This document shows positions 48,050-57,918 of a stretch of 64,000 nt of DNA, in pieces. The stretch covers positions 20,329,240 to 20,393,239 of the forward strand of contig NC_087074.1 of NCBI RefSeq assembly GCF_026151205.1. The letters run 5' to 3'. The position numbers were made by a program, and so were the translations under genes. The stretch's first letter is position 1. The number at the start of each line of letters is the position of its first letter. The notes below the pieces were generated by a model. The model was not told the origin of the DNA. It worked only from the letters and a program-made list of their open reading frames with translations, and did no database searches. Source of the stretch: Bolinopsis microptera. Taxonomy: Eukaryota; Ctenophora; Tentaculata; Lobata; Bolinopsidae.

Positions 48050-49396
48050 TTAAAACTCAACATCACCTAAACAAGTTACAAAGTTCCAAAAACTCTTTTT
48101 CTTTAGGTACAAAATCATTAACCTGCTCCCAAAGGAAATTATTAAACTGTTTCTCGTTAAAACTTTCTTCAGTACTGACAACAGAGGGAATGATAACGAA
48201 AGTAAGGTGGCTGAGATAACTAAAGACTGTTTCTCAGTAAACATACAGTTGAGACTACTTATATTGAGACACGAGACCAGCTTTATCATCACCGAGGAGA
48301 CCTCACCGTATCTGAAGTTAGTTTTACACAATATCCTCTCTATCGCGGGCTGAAGTTTGGAGATTACGATACTCTGTCTTTGTTGCACCTGGTTGATGCT
48401 GTCTATCTTGGGTAAATGTATTGCAGAAACCGGCTCTTTTGGTGCACTGTTCTCTTCTATCTTGATAGAGTCATCTTTAAGATCGGTTATATCTGGTAAT
48501 GGAGCTTTATTTTCAATCTGAGATATCCTCAGATCGTCATCCAACAAACCCTCCAAGTCATCGTCCTCCTCTAGGTCGTCTGGAGTGGTTACAGTGGACA
48601 AAGTACCTGACAAGTAATCAGAGGACTGACTAGTTCTCCACTGAGTCAGACAATGTCTTATAGTTCCAACAAAAGATAGTTCTGGAATACGATTAGTTGT
48701 CTCTGATTCGTCCTCAGAAACATCATCATTGTCGTTTAAATCCAGCCATGAAAACTGTCCCTGTACAGATTCCATGATATTTTCCATTGGTTTTATCTCA
48801 CGGGAAGAAGGTTGTGTCTCTGGTGCAGGATAGGCATGCTCTTTAATAGTTACTGGTGTTTTACTAGCCACCTCCTCGTGAAGATGCTTCTCGTCTATTT
48901 TCTGGTTTCTAGGCAGTTCCTCGTCATCTGATTCTTCAGCTTTTAGGGGAACTATTTTAATGTTAGAGTGAGCAGACTTTGGTATGAGCCACACGGGCTC
49001 AATAGAGAGCTGATCTCGTAGATTCCTAGAGTAGCTGTAACAAGTTGAACTACAGAACATGTTTCTTTCTTCAAGCTTGTAAACCTTGTTCAACTTTGCA
49101 TTTATCGCATAAGTTTGTTTTCTGATTACTTTGGGAAGGCTATTCTGGCAGAGGGGATATCCGCAGTTTTTTATTATTGACCGTTCCTCAACAATGTCAT
49201 TGTAAACACTCTGATTGATGAACCTCAGAGATTTGTTTAGTAACTGATAGGAGACGGGGTTGTCAATTAGTCGCTCTACTATCCGCAACGCTTTCTCTTC
49301 CCGAGCTACTCGCTCTAAGATCTTGTCCTTTACTTCCGGGTTTACTGTTCTCTTCTTTGGTTTCTTCCCACGGATAGGAGGGTTTGCTTCTGCCAT
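48050..49396 (-). CDS. RPAP2: RPAP2/Rtr1-like RNA polymerase II CTD phosphatase
   Basis: A single open frame of 448 aa from ATG 49396 (MAEANPPIRGKKPKKRTVNP). An in-frame upstream ATG at 49420 would add eight residues, but TTTTAG just before the chosen start looks like a splice acceptor. The RTR1-type zinc-binding domain lies at roughly residues 75-145: NCGYPLCQNSL and, further on, ERNMFCSSTCYSYSRNL followed by LSIEPVWL. RPAP2/Rtr1 proteins remove Ser5 phosphate from the RNA polymerase II C-terminal domain and help import the polymerase. The rest is acidic and low-complexity (DNDDVSEDESE, DDLEEDDDLEGLLDDDL). It lies 374 bp upstream of the EF-G start codon on the same strand. Family assignment is by motif recall. 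Confidence 0.85.
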   Translation of the reverse strand: MAEANPPIRGKKPKKRTVNPEVKDKILERVAREEKALRIVERLIDNPVSYQLLNKSLRFINQSVYNDIVEERSIIKNCGYPLCQNSLPKVIRKQTYAINAKLNKVYKLEERNMFCSSTCYSYSRNLRDQLSIEPVWLIPKSAHSNIKIVPLKAEESDDEELPRNQKIDEKHLHEEVASKTPVTIKEHAYPAPETQPSSREIKPMENIMESVQGQFSWLDLNDNDDVSEDESETTNRIPELSFVGTIRHCLTQWRTSQSSDYLSGTLSTVTTPDDLEEDDDLEGLLDDDLRISQIENKAPLPDITDLKDDSIKIEENSAPKEPVSAIHLPKIDSINQVQQRQSIVISKLQPAIERILCKTNFRYGEVSSVMIKLVSCLNISSLNCMFTEKQSLVISATLLSLSFPLLSVLKKVLTRNSLIISFGSRLMILYLKKKSFWNFVTCLGDVEF

Positions 49397-50245
49397 ACCT
49401 AAAATATAAATAGTGGTCAATATCAGCTGATAATATTCTTATTAAGTTAGATTGACGAGATCAACATTTTGAAATATTCAAGTGCATCATTATCACCCAT
49501 ATCAGACAATTTTCTTATACGATCAAGATTATGTCCTTGACCCTTCCAACCAACGGGTATTATATTGTATTAAGACACGATACGTCATGAGAGTTTGTAA
49601 TAGTAATTCATATCACATATAATGAGATAATCGTTCTATCAAGCTAAAATTTGTATTATATCCTAAATTTATATAAAACTAGAAAGCCCGTGGTCACAGG
49701 GAGGCAGCTAATAGTATTCTTTGGTAGTCAGTTTTATAGCATCAACAAATATCCATCACAACCGAAGATATAGCCAATTGAATTATAGCTCGCACTGAAC
49801 ACCACGTAATAACAAAACAAAAAACGATCAAAATGCCCCTCTCAAATCCTTGCACGTGCACGTGCAATTTTAACGCCGTTACCATGGTTACTATGCAACT
49901 TCCTATTTCTGATCTATTTGCACGTGGGCGGTCGTAGAAATAATTCTTTGAATTTTATAATATAAAATACTAAAAAAATCACAATCTGTCAAACTTTATC
50001 CAATAAAAATTATGAAGATCACATGAATCAAATAATAGAAATTAGAAGCCGAAAACGTTTTGTGGTGTTTTGTTACATAAATTGTCAATATTTGATAAAC
50101 TTTAAGGGAACGTTTTCGCAAACAGCAGAATAAATTAACCCCTGAGTAGTAACTAAAGACCTAATTCATTATGAATCAAATCTATTTGAACATTAACCCA
50201 ACTCTAAAGATATCCAACTGTTAAAAAGTTATCAACTGTTTTAAA
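49397..50245. other. Intergenic; possible old Helitron end near 49679
   Basis: Between RPAP2 and the BTB gene on the minus strand. At 49679-49695 CTAGAAAGCCCGTGG is, on the minus strand, a GC-rich end finishing in CTAG before T, as in Helitrons. A matching TC start was not found with confidence. At 50198-50230 the sequence ACTCTAAAGATATCC is the paralogous empty site of the palindromic element at 52533. Confidence 0.4.
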
Positions 50246-51910
50246 CTATAAAGTTATAAAAGCTACCAACTTAATAGAACTATACAAAGGATGTACACGA
50301 GTGCAACCAATTTGCCATCTTAACAAGTCACCTTCACCAGTAACCTCACTTACACCCAACTCATTCCATGTAAAAGTGGCTAAGCAGTAGCGCCTGTCGG
50401 GCTGTGTATCATTACCATGTTGTATTAAATCGAACGTAGGCAACAAATGAATTTTGTCTGCTTTCACAAACTCAGGATGAATATGAAGTCCCTGAGGATA
50501 ATCTTCCTGGTCAAAACTGATGTTTACTTTGAACTTGTGGGGTTTCCCTGATTTCATATCAGGGGTAAACTTAAGAATAAATCCACATTTTCCAGGAAGA
50601 TGACAATCAGTAGTGTCAGGGTGCTTGAAATTAAATGCATAAGATTGTGAGGTCTCAAACAAATCTTTAACTGTACAAGAATTCCAGCTTAATATCTTTT
50701 TGTCCGGCCCAACTACTCTTCCAACTCGTCTAACACTCTCTTCCTTAGATGTAAGATCATTGCTATGTTCTTTTATTGTAACAGCCTTTTGGGAGAATCC
50801 TGGTGACCACAATTCAATGAATTCAGGCGATATTCTACTCCATCCTCTCTTACGACGAACTATTTCCATTTCATGTACCATGTCACAGGTAAGCCATCCA
50901 CTGCAGATCCGAAGCCCTTCAATTAACATGTACAAATTAAGTACAAGAGGAGATTCTCTGGCGGTATTAAGATATTCCTGGGTACTCAGTCCTCGAAATC
51001 TCTCAAATGAGGAAAATATGTGGGGAATTTCTGTTGCACTTAAAAGATGTGCAGATGCAGGAAGGATGGTCTTATTTAATGGCAAAGAGGAATTTAAACT
51101 TATTGTTTTCTTAAACTCTTTCATAGACCGCCTGTACAATGTATTTACAAATAATGCATCAGAATCAGATGATTGTGTAGCACTATCCAAAACATCAAAC
51201 AGTTCTTCAAAAGAAGCCTCTTCATCAGAAATACACTTACAAAGATCAACATTTTGTAGGAGGTAACGAGAAGCTTCATCAAATATCATTCCCTCACCTT
51301 CCAGATTCTTCTTCATTATCTTTAACAAGATAACAGGATTACTGCTTGTAATCTGCAACATTAAATCTAGTTGACTAGTTTCTAGTTCAGAGTAATTCCT
51401 CATGTAAGGCTCAACAAATATCTCAGCTCTGTTCTCCAGACTACAAATCTTCTCTAGGACCAGGTCTAGAAACTTGTTACATTTCATGACCCTGCTACAA
51501 AACCTGCCCTCCTCAAACAAGAACAACAAAGTCTGGTAATCAGAGGAGGGACTCACCCCACCCACCAGGCTGGTAAAGTAGTCCCCACACCTCCCTGCTA
51601 ACCACTCTACTTTGAACACGTGACACAGCTTGTTAACATCTCTGAACAAGTCTTTCTCCAGCAGGATCTCCCCGCTGTACAGGGCCCCCAGGAACCTCTT
51701 CACTGCCTCCCCCGCAAAGTCCTCCATCTGTAGCTCTGTCTGGTGTAGTTCCAGGAACAGGTGAACAAACACTGAACTGTGGTAAGACAGGATCAGAGAG
51801 TTTGCTCTCTTTTCCTCTCCTCCTTGTAACTTTAGGACCACGTTACCGTGAAACTCACAGTGTAGGTTCTCTATTCCAAAATCTAACGGCACTGTCACCT
51901 TCGGAGCCAT
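50246..51910 (-). CDS. BTB-domain protein, paralogue 1
   Basis: An intronless 554-aa frame, ATG at 51910 (MAPKVTVPLDFGIENLHCEF). Residues ~18-115 form a BTB/POZ fold: FHGNVVLKLQGGEEKRANSL, YHSSVFVHLFLELHQTELQM, AVKRFLGALYSGEILLEKDL, then VNKLCHVFKVEWLAGRCGDY. A BACK-like helical region follows (~120-230). The C-terminal ~150 residues (ILSWNSCTVKDLFETSQSYA to KLVAFITL) look like a beta-rich domain I do not recognise. BTB-BACK proteins often bind Cullin-3 and present substrates for ubiquitylation; whether this one does is inference. A close paralogue starts beyond the window end (62948-64000). The two form a tandem pair split by the palindromic element. Confidence 0.85.
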   Translation of the reverse strand: MAPKVTVPLDFGIENLHCEFHGNVVLKLQGGEEKRANSLILSYHSSVFVHLFLELHQTELQMEDFAGEAVKRFLGALYSGEILLEKDLFRDVNKLCHVFKVEWLAGRCGDYFTSLVGGVSPSSDYQTLLFLFEEGRFCSRVMKCNKFLDLVLEKICSLENRAEIFVEPYMRNYSELETSQLDLMLQITSSNPVILLKIMKKNLEGEGMIFDEASRYLLQNVDLCKCISDEEASFEELFDVLDSATQSSDSDALFVNTLYRRSMKEFKKTISLNSSLPLNKTILPASAHLLSATEIPHIFSSFERFRGLSTQEYLNTARESPLVLNLYMLIEGLRICSGWLTCDMVHEMEIVRRKRGWSRISPEFIELWSPGFSQKAVTIKEHSNDLTSKEESVRRVGRVVGPDKKILSWNSCTVKDLFETSQSYAFNFKHPDTTDCHLPGKCGFILKFTPDMKSGKPHKFKVNISFDQEDYPQGLHIHPEFVKADKIHLLPTFDLIQHGNDTQPDRRYCLATFTWNELGVSEVTGEGDLLRWQIGCTRVHPLYSSIKLVAFITL

Positions 51911-52532
51911 GTTTCTGATAAGGTAACTGATTAGTAGAGGAATTGTAAAATAATTCCTGATATTATATAATGACTTTGATATATTTCTCTCACAAGTAGT
52001 TTATTTTAGTAGTTCAAAAAGATAATACGAGTTGTCATTTATGCGTTGTATATTGTATATAATATTACCAGTCAAGCCATGGTTGAAATAATGAAATTTA
52101 CCTCCGGAGCCATGTTTCTGATAAGGTATGTTATTAGTATTAGAGGAATTATACAGTTATTCTTTATATAATGAGCTTCTGAATGTCTGATTAGATGTTG
52201 GATTATGAAAACGTCGAGAATATTCAAGTTAATAGTTATCTTGAAAAGAAATTATTCACATACAATACAATGTTCAAACTTTTATTCCAAACATTCGTAT
52301 CAAGGTTAAAAAGTGCTACATGCGTGAAAGGTAAGGCTCAGTCATGATTTAACGGGCAAATCCAAACCGAGAGAAGTTAAATCGAATTAAGAAATCTAGA
52401 TTATAGTAATTGTAACATTGAGACTTGCTTTCTTCAACTATATACAAATCTTCATATCTAACTTACCATCAGCTGTCTAAATTTAAAGAATTCATTAGAA
52501 ATCACATCTATTTGGAGATTATTCCAACTCTA
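51911..52532. other. 5' flank of BTB1 with duplicated start region
   Basis: The BTB1 start region (GGAGCCATGTTTCTGATAAG and ~70 bp beyond, 51902-51975) is repeated at 52105-52178. The second copy reads, on the minus strand, ATGGCTCCGGAG then GTAAATTT, so it keeps the start codon and first codons (MAPE) but then diverges into a possible splice donor. It is probably the remnant of another BTB copy. Bases 52450-52532 match the 3' flank of BTB1 (50150-50210) and are the left flank of the palindromic element. Confidence 0.6.
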
Positions 52533-52560
52533 AGGCTCATGGTAGTCGGGTGCCGCGCGG

Positions 52561-52590
52561 ACTTATCGCTCGGTCGATCGAGCGATAAGT
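52561..52590. repeat. Terminal hairpin, left tip of the palindromic element
   Basis: ACTTATCGCTCG and its complement around a 6-base loop, 28 bp inside the element end. A third CTTATCGCTCG copy follows at about 52597-52607. This could be a protein-binding site. Confidence 0.85.
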
Positions 52591-52739
52591 AGCTCCTTAT
52601 CGCTCGTGCGCGTCGTCACTTCAAGCACAATTGCGCGTCGTATCGTACTCGATGCTTGCCAAAGAGCTTTAATACTTTGGTTTTGGCGTGTTACATCTGA
52701 AGTCCAGAAGATGAATCCGAGATTGTGGAACCAGATGAT

Positions 52740-53990
52740 ACGGTTTTTGAGGCATTTTGATACGGTCATTTCAGTCTTTTAAAGTAGTTTCAGAGTGCTG
52801 GAAATGGTTGTACGGTGTAGGGGGATGTGTTTACTAACTATTTTGACGTCAAAATTGTCGCCAGAGGCTCCCTGAGTCATGGAATGAACGGAATGAACAA
52901 AAATGAATTTTTTTTCTAAAACTCGTCGGATTGCCCCAAAACAGGTAGGAATCGTTTGGTATTGATCCTGATAGTGTTCCTACAAAGTTTGGTGGCCCTA
53001 GCACTCCCAGAACGCCCACTAGAGACTTAATTCCATTTCCGTATCAAAAAGCTGGTTCCTGAGTATCCGATATTGATACGGTCATTTCAGTCTGTTAAAG
53101 GGGCTGCAGAGTGCTGGAGATGATTGTACGGTGTAGGGGGATGTGTTTACTAACTATTTTGACGTCAAAATAGTCGCCCAAGACTCCCTGAGTCATGGAA
53201 TGAACGGAATGAACAAAAATGAAATTTTTTTCTAAAACTCGTCGGATTGCCCCAAAACAGGTCGGAATCGTTTGGTATTGACCCTTATAGTGTTCCTACA
53301 AAGTTTGGTGGCCCTAGCACTCCCAGAACGCCCACTAGAGACTTAATTCCATTTCCGTATCAAAAAGCTGGTTCCTGAGTATCCGATATTGATACGGTCA
53401 TTTCAGTCTGTTAAAGGGGCTGCAGAGTGCTGGAGATGATTGTACGGTGTAGGGGGATGTGTTTACTAACTATTTTGACGTCAAAATAGTCGCCCAAGAC
53501 TCCCTGAGTCATGGAATGAACGGAATGAACAAAAATGAAATTTTTTTCTAAAACTCGTCGGATTGCCCCAAAACAGGTCGGAATCGTTTGGTATTGACCC
53601 TTATAGTGTTCCTACAAAGTTTGGTGGCCCTAGCACTCCCAGAACGCCCACTAGAGACTTAATTCCATTTCCGTATCAAAAAGCTGGTTCCTGAGTATCC
53701 GATATTGATACGGTCATTTCAGTCTGTTAAAGGGGCTGCAGAGTGCTGGAGATGATTGTACGGTGTAGGGGGATGTGTTTACTAACTATTTTGACGTCAA
53801 AATAGTCGCCCAAGACTCCCTGAGTCATGGAATGAACGGAATGAACAAAAATGAATTTTTTTTTCTAAAACTCGTCGGATGGCCCCAAAACAGGTAGGAA
53901 TTGTTTGGTATTGACCCTAATAGTGTTCCCACAAAGTTTTGTGGCCCTAGCACTCCCAGAACACCCATTATACCCTTGGCTGGATTCAAG
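52740..53990. repeat. 316-bp direct repeats, about four copies, left arm
   Basis: GATACGGTCATTTCAGTC recurs at 52759, 53075, 53391 and 53707, exactly every 316 bp. Each unit contains TTTTGACGTCAAAAT (a palindrome with a CRE-like TGACGTCA core) and CATGGAATGAACGGAATGAA. Partial units recur at 56580-56940, 58770-59240 and 62120-62690. The right arm's outer part holds fewer copies than the left. Confidence 0.92.
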
Positions 53991-54414
53991 AATTTAGAAC
54001 CAGTTGAGCAGATAAAACGGATTTTGAGAAATTTTGTCTGCTTGTGTTGTTGCAGAGAGTTGAATTTGGTTCAACAGTATTCAAACAAGATGTGTTCCAA
54101 CTTAGTTTTGTAGCCCTACCAGTTTCAGAACGTCCACTAGAATCCGGTTCCATTTTCTTCCAAGAAGCTGTAGACAAGGTTGTTTGAAATTTAAATTTAA
54201 CCTCTCTGGTAATACAACTTTTTACTTGGATGGATTTCAATAATTAAAGAGAGCAGATTGTTACTTTGTTATTTTTGAGATTTGATTTTTTGATATCATA
54301 TGTATAAATGTATAAATCAGTTTCTACAAATTGTAACAGCAATTGGCAGTAATAAAGCGGTAGTAATAGTTTTGCACAACATCAATCATAATATCATTCA
54401 ATACTTCAATACCT

Positions 54415-56001
54415 TCAAAATAATTTAACTCGGTTATAATAATTTAAACGCAGATCTAAAAGAACTAAGCACAGTAGTAGGATGAACTTCCAGGCAAGGT
54501 TGGAGGAAGGTAGAGGTGAAGCTGTGGGTAAGGATAGTAGGCTGGGAAGGATCCATTTCTGATCCAGAGCTGATGATTTGGGTTGAACTGATGATTTAGG
54601 TGGTACAGATGATTTGGGTTGAGCTGATGATTTGGGTTGAGTTGATGATTTGGGTTGAACTGATGATTTGGGTTGAGCTGATGATTTTGGTTGAGCTGAA
54701 GATTTAGGTTGAGCTGATGATTTGGGTTGAACTGATGATTTGGGTTGAGCTGATGATTTGGGTAGAACTGATGACTTGGGTTGGGCTGATGATTTGGGTT
54801 GAACTGATGATTTAGGTGGTACAGATGATTTGGGTTGAGCTGATGATTTGGGTTGAGTTGATGATTTGGGTTGAACTGATGATTTGGGTTGAGCTGATGA
54901 TTTTGGTTGAGCTGAAGATTTGGGTTGAGCTGATGATTTGGGTTGAGCTGATGATTTGGGTTGAGCTGATGATTTGGGTTGAGCTGATGATTTGGGTTGA
55001 GCTGATGATTTGGGTTGAGCTGATGATTTAGGTGGTACAGATGAGTTGGGTGGTACAGATGAGTTGGGTGGTACAGATGAGTTGGGTGGTACAGATGAGT
55101 TGGGTGGTACAGATGAGTTGGGTGGTACAGATGAGTTGGGTGGTACAGATGAGTTGGGTGGTACAGATGATTTGGATGAGGGACGAGAGGAAGACAGTTC
55201 CTTAATACAATCTAGACTATGTTTGGAAATAGATGGATCAATCTTTACATAATCAGAAAACTTAGGCAAATCTATATCTGAACGTTTCAACTTCTTACTC
55301 TTAAACTTAGGTGCTTGCTCGAAATCCTCGTCTGAGTCGACAGAGGGTTTGACTGAATGTTTACGTGACTGATTATCTAACTTGGCACCTAGTTCCTTCT
55401 TATTCTGGAGTACCTGTTCGGCAGAACAAATCATAACAGAGTACGACTTGTCTGCCCGAACTTCCTCAACAGAATGAAACAACTGGTCAGAGTATCTAAC
55501 TAAAATCTTAGAACTTATGGAGGTGTGGAAACTTGCAACTATTCCATCTAATACTTTCTGGCTCTCCAAGAGATTAAACTTAAGAGACCTATCAGTTATT
55601 ATGCAGCTATATAAATTTAAGAGAGCCTCTACAGAGCCATCCTTATCTAGTGAGCAGTGGTCAGAACATTCATATACATCTAAAGTGTGCTTACAGGGGA
55701 AAAAGTGCTTAAAGAACTGTTGCAACTTATGAGATAAAGGAAACATGAGCTGAACTAAGGAACTACAAAACAATCTAACGTGGGGTATCTTAGGACCTGA
55801 CTTAAGATCAGAAATGAACACATAAGAACCACACTCTAACCGCAGTACTACAGAGGAGCACACGGTCAGGGGGTCAGAATAAGCATGTGATAAAGGAGGC
55901 AAAGCATCCTGCATATTATGATAATATACACCTAAAGATGAATCGAACTTGTGGGAGTCACGAATGAGCTCAACCACGGCATTTACCTGAGATGTATCCA
56001 T
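54415..56001 (-). CDS. Orphan protein of the palindromic element, intact left-arm copy
   Basis: A 528-aa frame with ATG at 56001 (MDTSQVNAVVELIRDSHKFD). Residues 1-265 are a mixed globular region (CSSVVLRLECGSYVFISDLK, FFPCKHTLDVYECSDHCSLD, LLNLYSCIITDRSLKFNLLE, SVDSDEDFEQAPKFKSKKLK). Residues ~275-470 are hexapeptide repeats, first SSVPPN x8 and then SSAQPK variants x~30. The last ~50 residues include a hydrophobic stretch (WKFILLLCLVLLDL) that could be a membrane anchor. I recognise no transposase, polymerase or nuclease motif. A TATA box lies ~320 bp upstream. The intact frame against a damaged right-arm copy suggests either recent origin or selection on one copy. Confidence 0.75.
   Translation of the reverse strand: MDTSQVNAVVELIRDSHKFDSSLGVYYHNMQDALPPLSHAYSDPLTVCSSVVLRLECGSYVFISDLKSGPKIPHVRLFCSSLVQLMFPLSHKLQQFFKHFFPCKHTLDVYECSDHCSLDKDGSVEALLNLYSCIITDRSLKFNLLESQKVLDGIVASFHTSISSKILVRYSDQLFHSVEEVRADKSYSVMICSAEQVLQNKKELGAKLDNQSRKHSVKPSVDSDEDFEQAPKFKSKKLKRSDIDLPKFSDYVKIDPSISKHSLDCIKELSSSRPSSKSSVPPNSSVPPNSSVPPNSSVPPNSSVPPNSSVPPNSSVPPNSSVPPKSSAQPKSSAQPKSSAQPKSSAQPKSSAQPKSSAQPKSSAQPKSSAQPKSSVQPKSSTQPKSSAQPKSSVPPKSSVQPKSSAQPKSSVLPKSSAQPKSSVQPKSSAQPKSSAQPKSSAQPKSSVQPKSSTQPKSSAQPKSSVPPKSSVQPKSSALDQKWILPSLLSLPTASPLPSSNLAWKFILLLCLVLLDLRLNYYNRVKLF
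54588..55180 (-). repeat. 18-bp coding repeat array in the left-arm orphan gene
   Basis: About 33 in-frame 18-bp units encoding SSVPPN or SSAQPK-type hexapeptides. The mirror array in the right arm is at about 60921-61527. Confidence 0.93.
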
Positions 56002-56315
56002 AGGGAGTAGTCGTGTTGACTGAGTTAGCTGTAAAAAACAGCCAATAAGTAAAACTCAGATAGGGAGAAGTGTAGTCAAAGAACTGGTTGTAGGAAACAA
56101 CACAGTCCAGATAGGAGTAGGAAGGGAGGACTCAGAACTAGTTGTAGAAAACAACGTAGTTTAGAGTAAAGTAGGCAAAGAAGACAGGCACGTAGCGTAA
56201 ACTACAAAATAAAAATGTGTATTTGAAAGATAGAGCTTAAAGTTGAAATGTCAAAAGATTGTACTCAGTGTGTGAAATAGTAAACTGAAACCGGGTGAGC
56301 TATATTTCACGAGGG

Positions 56316-56323
56316 TATTTATA
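56316..56323 (-). promoter_or_regulatory. TATA box of the left-arm orphan gene
   Basis: TATAAATA on the minus strand inside GGGTATAAATACCC, ~315 bp before the ATG at 56001. The mirror copy is at 59467-59474. The leader between holds repeated sequence around ACAACGTAGTTTA and GGAAACAACACAG. Confidence 0.6.
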
Positions 56324-57792
56324 CCCGCTTCATCGTGACAGGGATAACGAGCCAATTGTTTACAAACAAGCAGCAAGCATGTGAATCCTTCTTGATAAGG
56401 TTCAGATCACGTTTGATCGCATGCAGGGTTCTTGTCTCCGATAGATCAGATCATTGTCTTCTAAGAAGATCATATCCTCGTTCTTGCCCCCTCTGGCTCC
56501 AGTGGATCTCATCATTACTCGATAAGCATCGGATCAAATGATTGCCTCAAAAACCGTATCATCTGGTTCCACAATCTCGGATACTCAGGAACCAGCTTTT
56601 TGATACGGAAATGGAACCAAGTTTCTAGTGGGCGTTCTGGGAGTGCTAGGGCCACCAAATTTCATTTTTGTTCATTCCGTTCATTCCATGACTCAGGGAG
56701 CCTCTGGCGACAATTTTGACGTCAAAATAGTTAGTAAACACATCCCCCTACACCGTACAACCATTTCCAGCACTCTGAAACTACTTTAACAGACTGAAAT
56801 GACCGTATCAAAATGCCTCAAAAACCGTATCATCTGGTTCCACAATCTCGGATACTCAGGAACCAGCTTTTTGATACGGAAATGGAACCAAGTCTCTAGT
56901 GGGCGTTCTGGGAGTGCTAGGGCCACCAAACTTAGGCATCCAATCTTTGCAGTTGTTTCTTTCATGGTAGTTGCGAGCGTCTATACTTTCAGTCTTTAGC
57001 TTGCTCATTTTGTATTTACATCATTTGTACAAGACTAGATGGTAGCCATGTTCTGTGTCCTAAACCTAACTTTAGTGTGCATGTTATCTATTATGTTGGT
57101 CTCAGTTTAAACCTGAAAGCCATTGAATATGTTTGCCACTGCTTCTCAGCTGATCATAAATAATTTAAAATAGGGTTCAGTGTTCTGACCATTTGTGTAT
57201 GTAGATGAAGCAAGGTCAGGAACCCAGCACGGTGAAGGATTAGGCCGGTTATCTAGCAAAGATCTCTGTCACTATACTTTTGTTGCTCAGTATCATTAGT
57301 ATCATCATTGAAGATTGTGCATACACAACTTTATTAAAGTAAATGTTAGACAGTGTTATTTCGAATACATCCCAGCACAAATATTATCAGCTTCATCAAT
57401 CTTGATATCTTAACGATGACCCTGGTCAAACAATTTAAAACTTCTGTAATTTCATTTCTAGTATGCGTATAGGAAATCGATAAGACTTTAAAATGATATG
57501 TTCGGCGACCTTTCAGCTCAATCACGAGACTCAGTAGGAGTGATTGAACTGCAAGGGACAATTGAGGCTAACGAATTAGCAGTTTCAAGTTAAGTTTAAT
57601 ATAATAACGAATTAATTATAATAACCAATGAATTATACAGGTTGTACGTACACGCCACAGCATTAAAAACGTTCTGATCGAGCTGCACTTGCACTGATGA
57701 GCTGAACGTTTGCGGAGTTAAAATCGCAAGCTACCAACGCGATACTTCCGAATATAGTTGCGCGGCTTATTAGTAAAATTAAAAATTAGCTT

Positions 57793-57918
57793 TCGAATGT
57801 TTATTGTTTATTTTGATTTTGTTGCATATTGTTTTAAATTAAATTATGTCTAATTTACAATTTATAAATAAAATGTATACTGAATACAACAATTTTTTTA
57901 AAATCTAATTATAGTCTG
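57793..57918. other. Central spacer of the palindrome
   Basis: AT-rich, ~126 bp, not inverted-repeated. It would form the loop if the arms snapped back. Confidence 0.75.

Noticed and set aside
52563..52769. 68-aa frame at the left tip and its mirror at 62671-62877
   Set aside because: It overlaps the tip hairpin and subterminal repeats and is duplicated only by the palindrome. No coding evidence.
54816..55252. Repeat frames opposite the orphan gene (WVELMI and GGTDEL types)
   Set aside because: They are antisense shadows of the 18-bp coding repeats.
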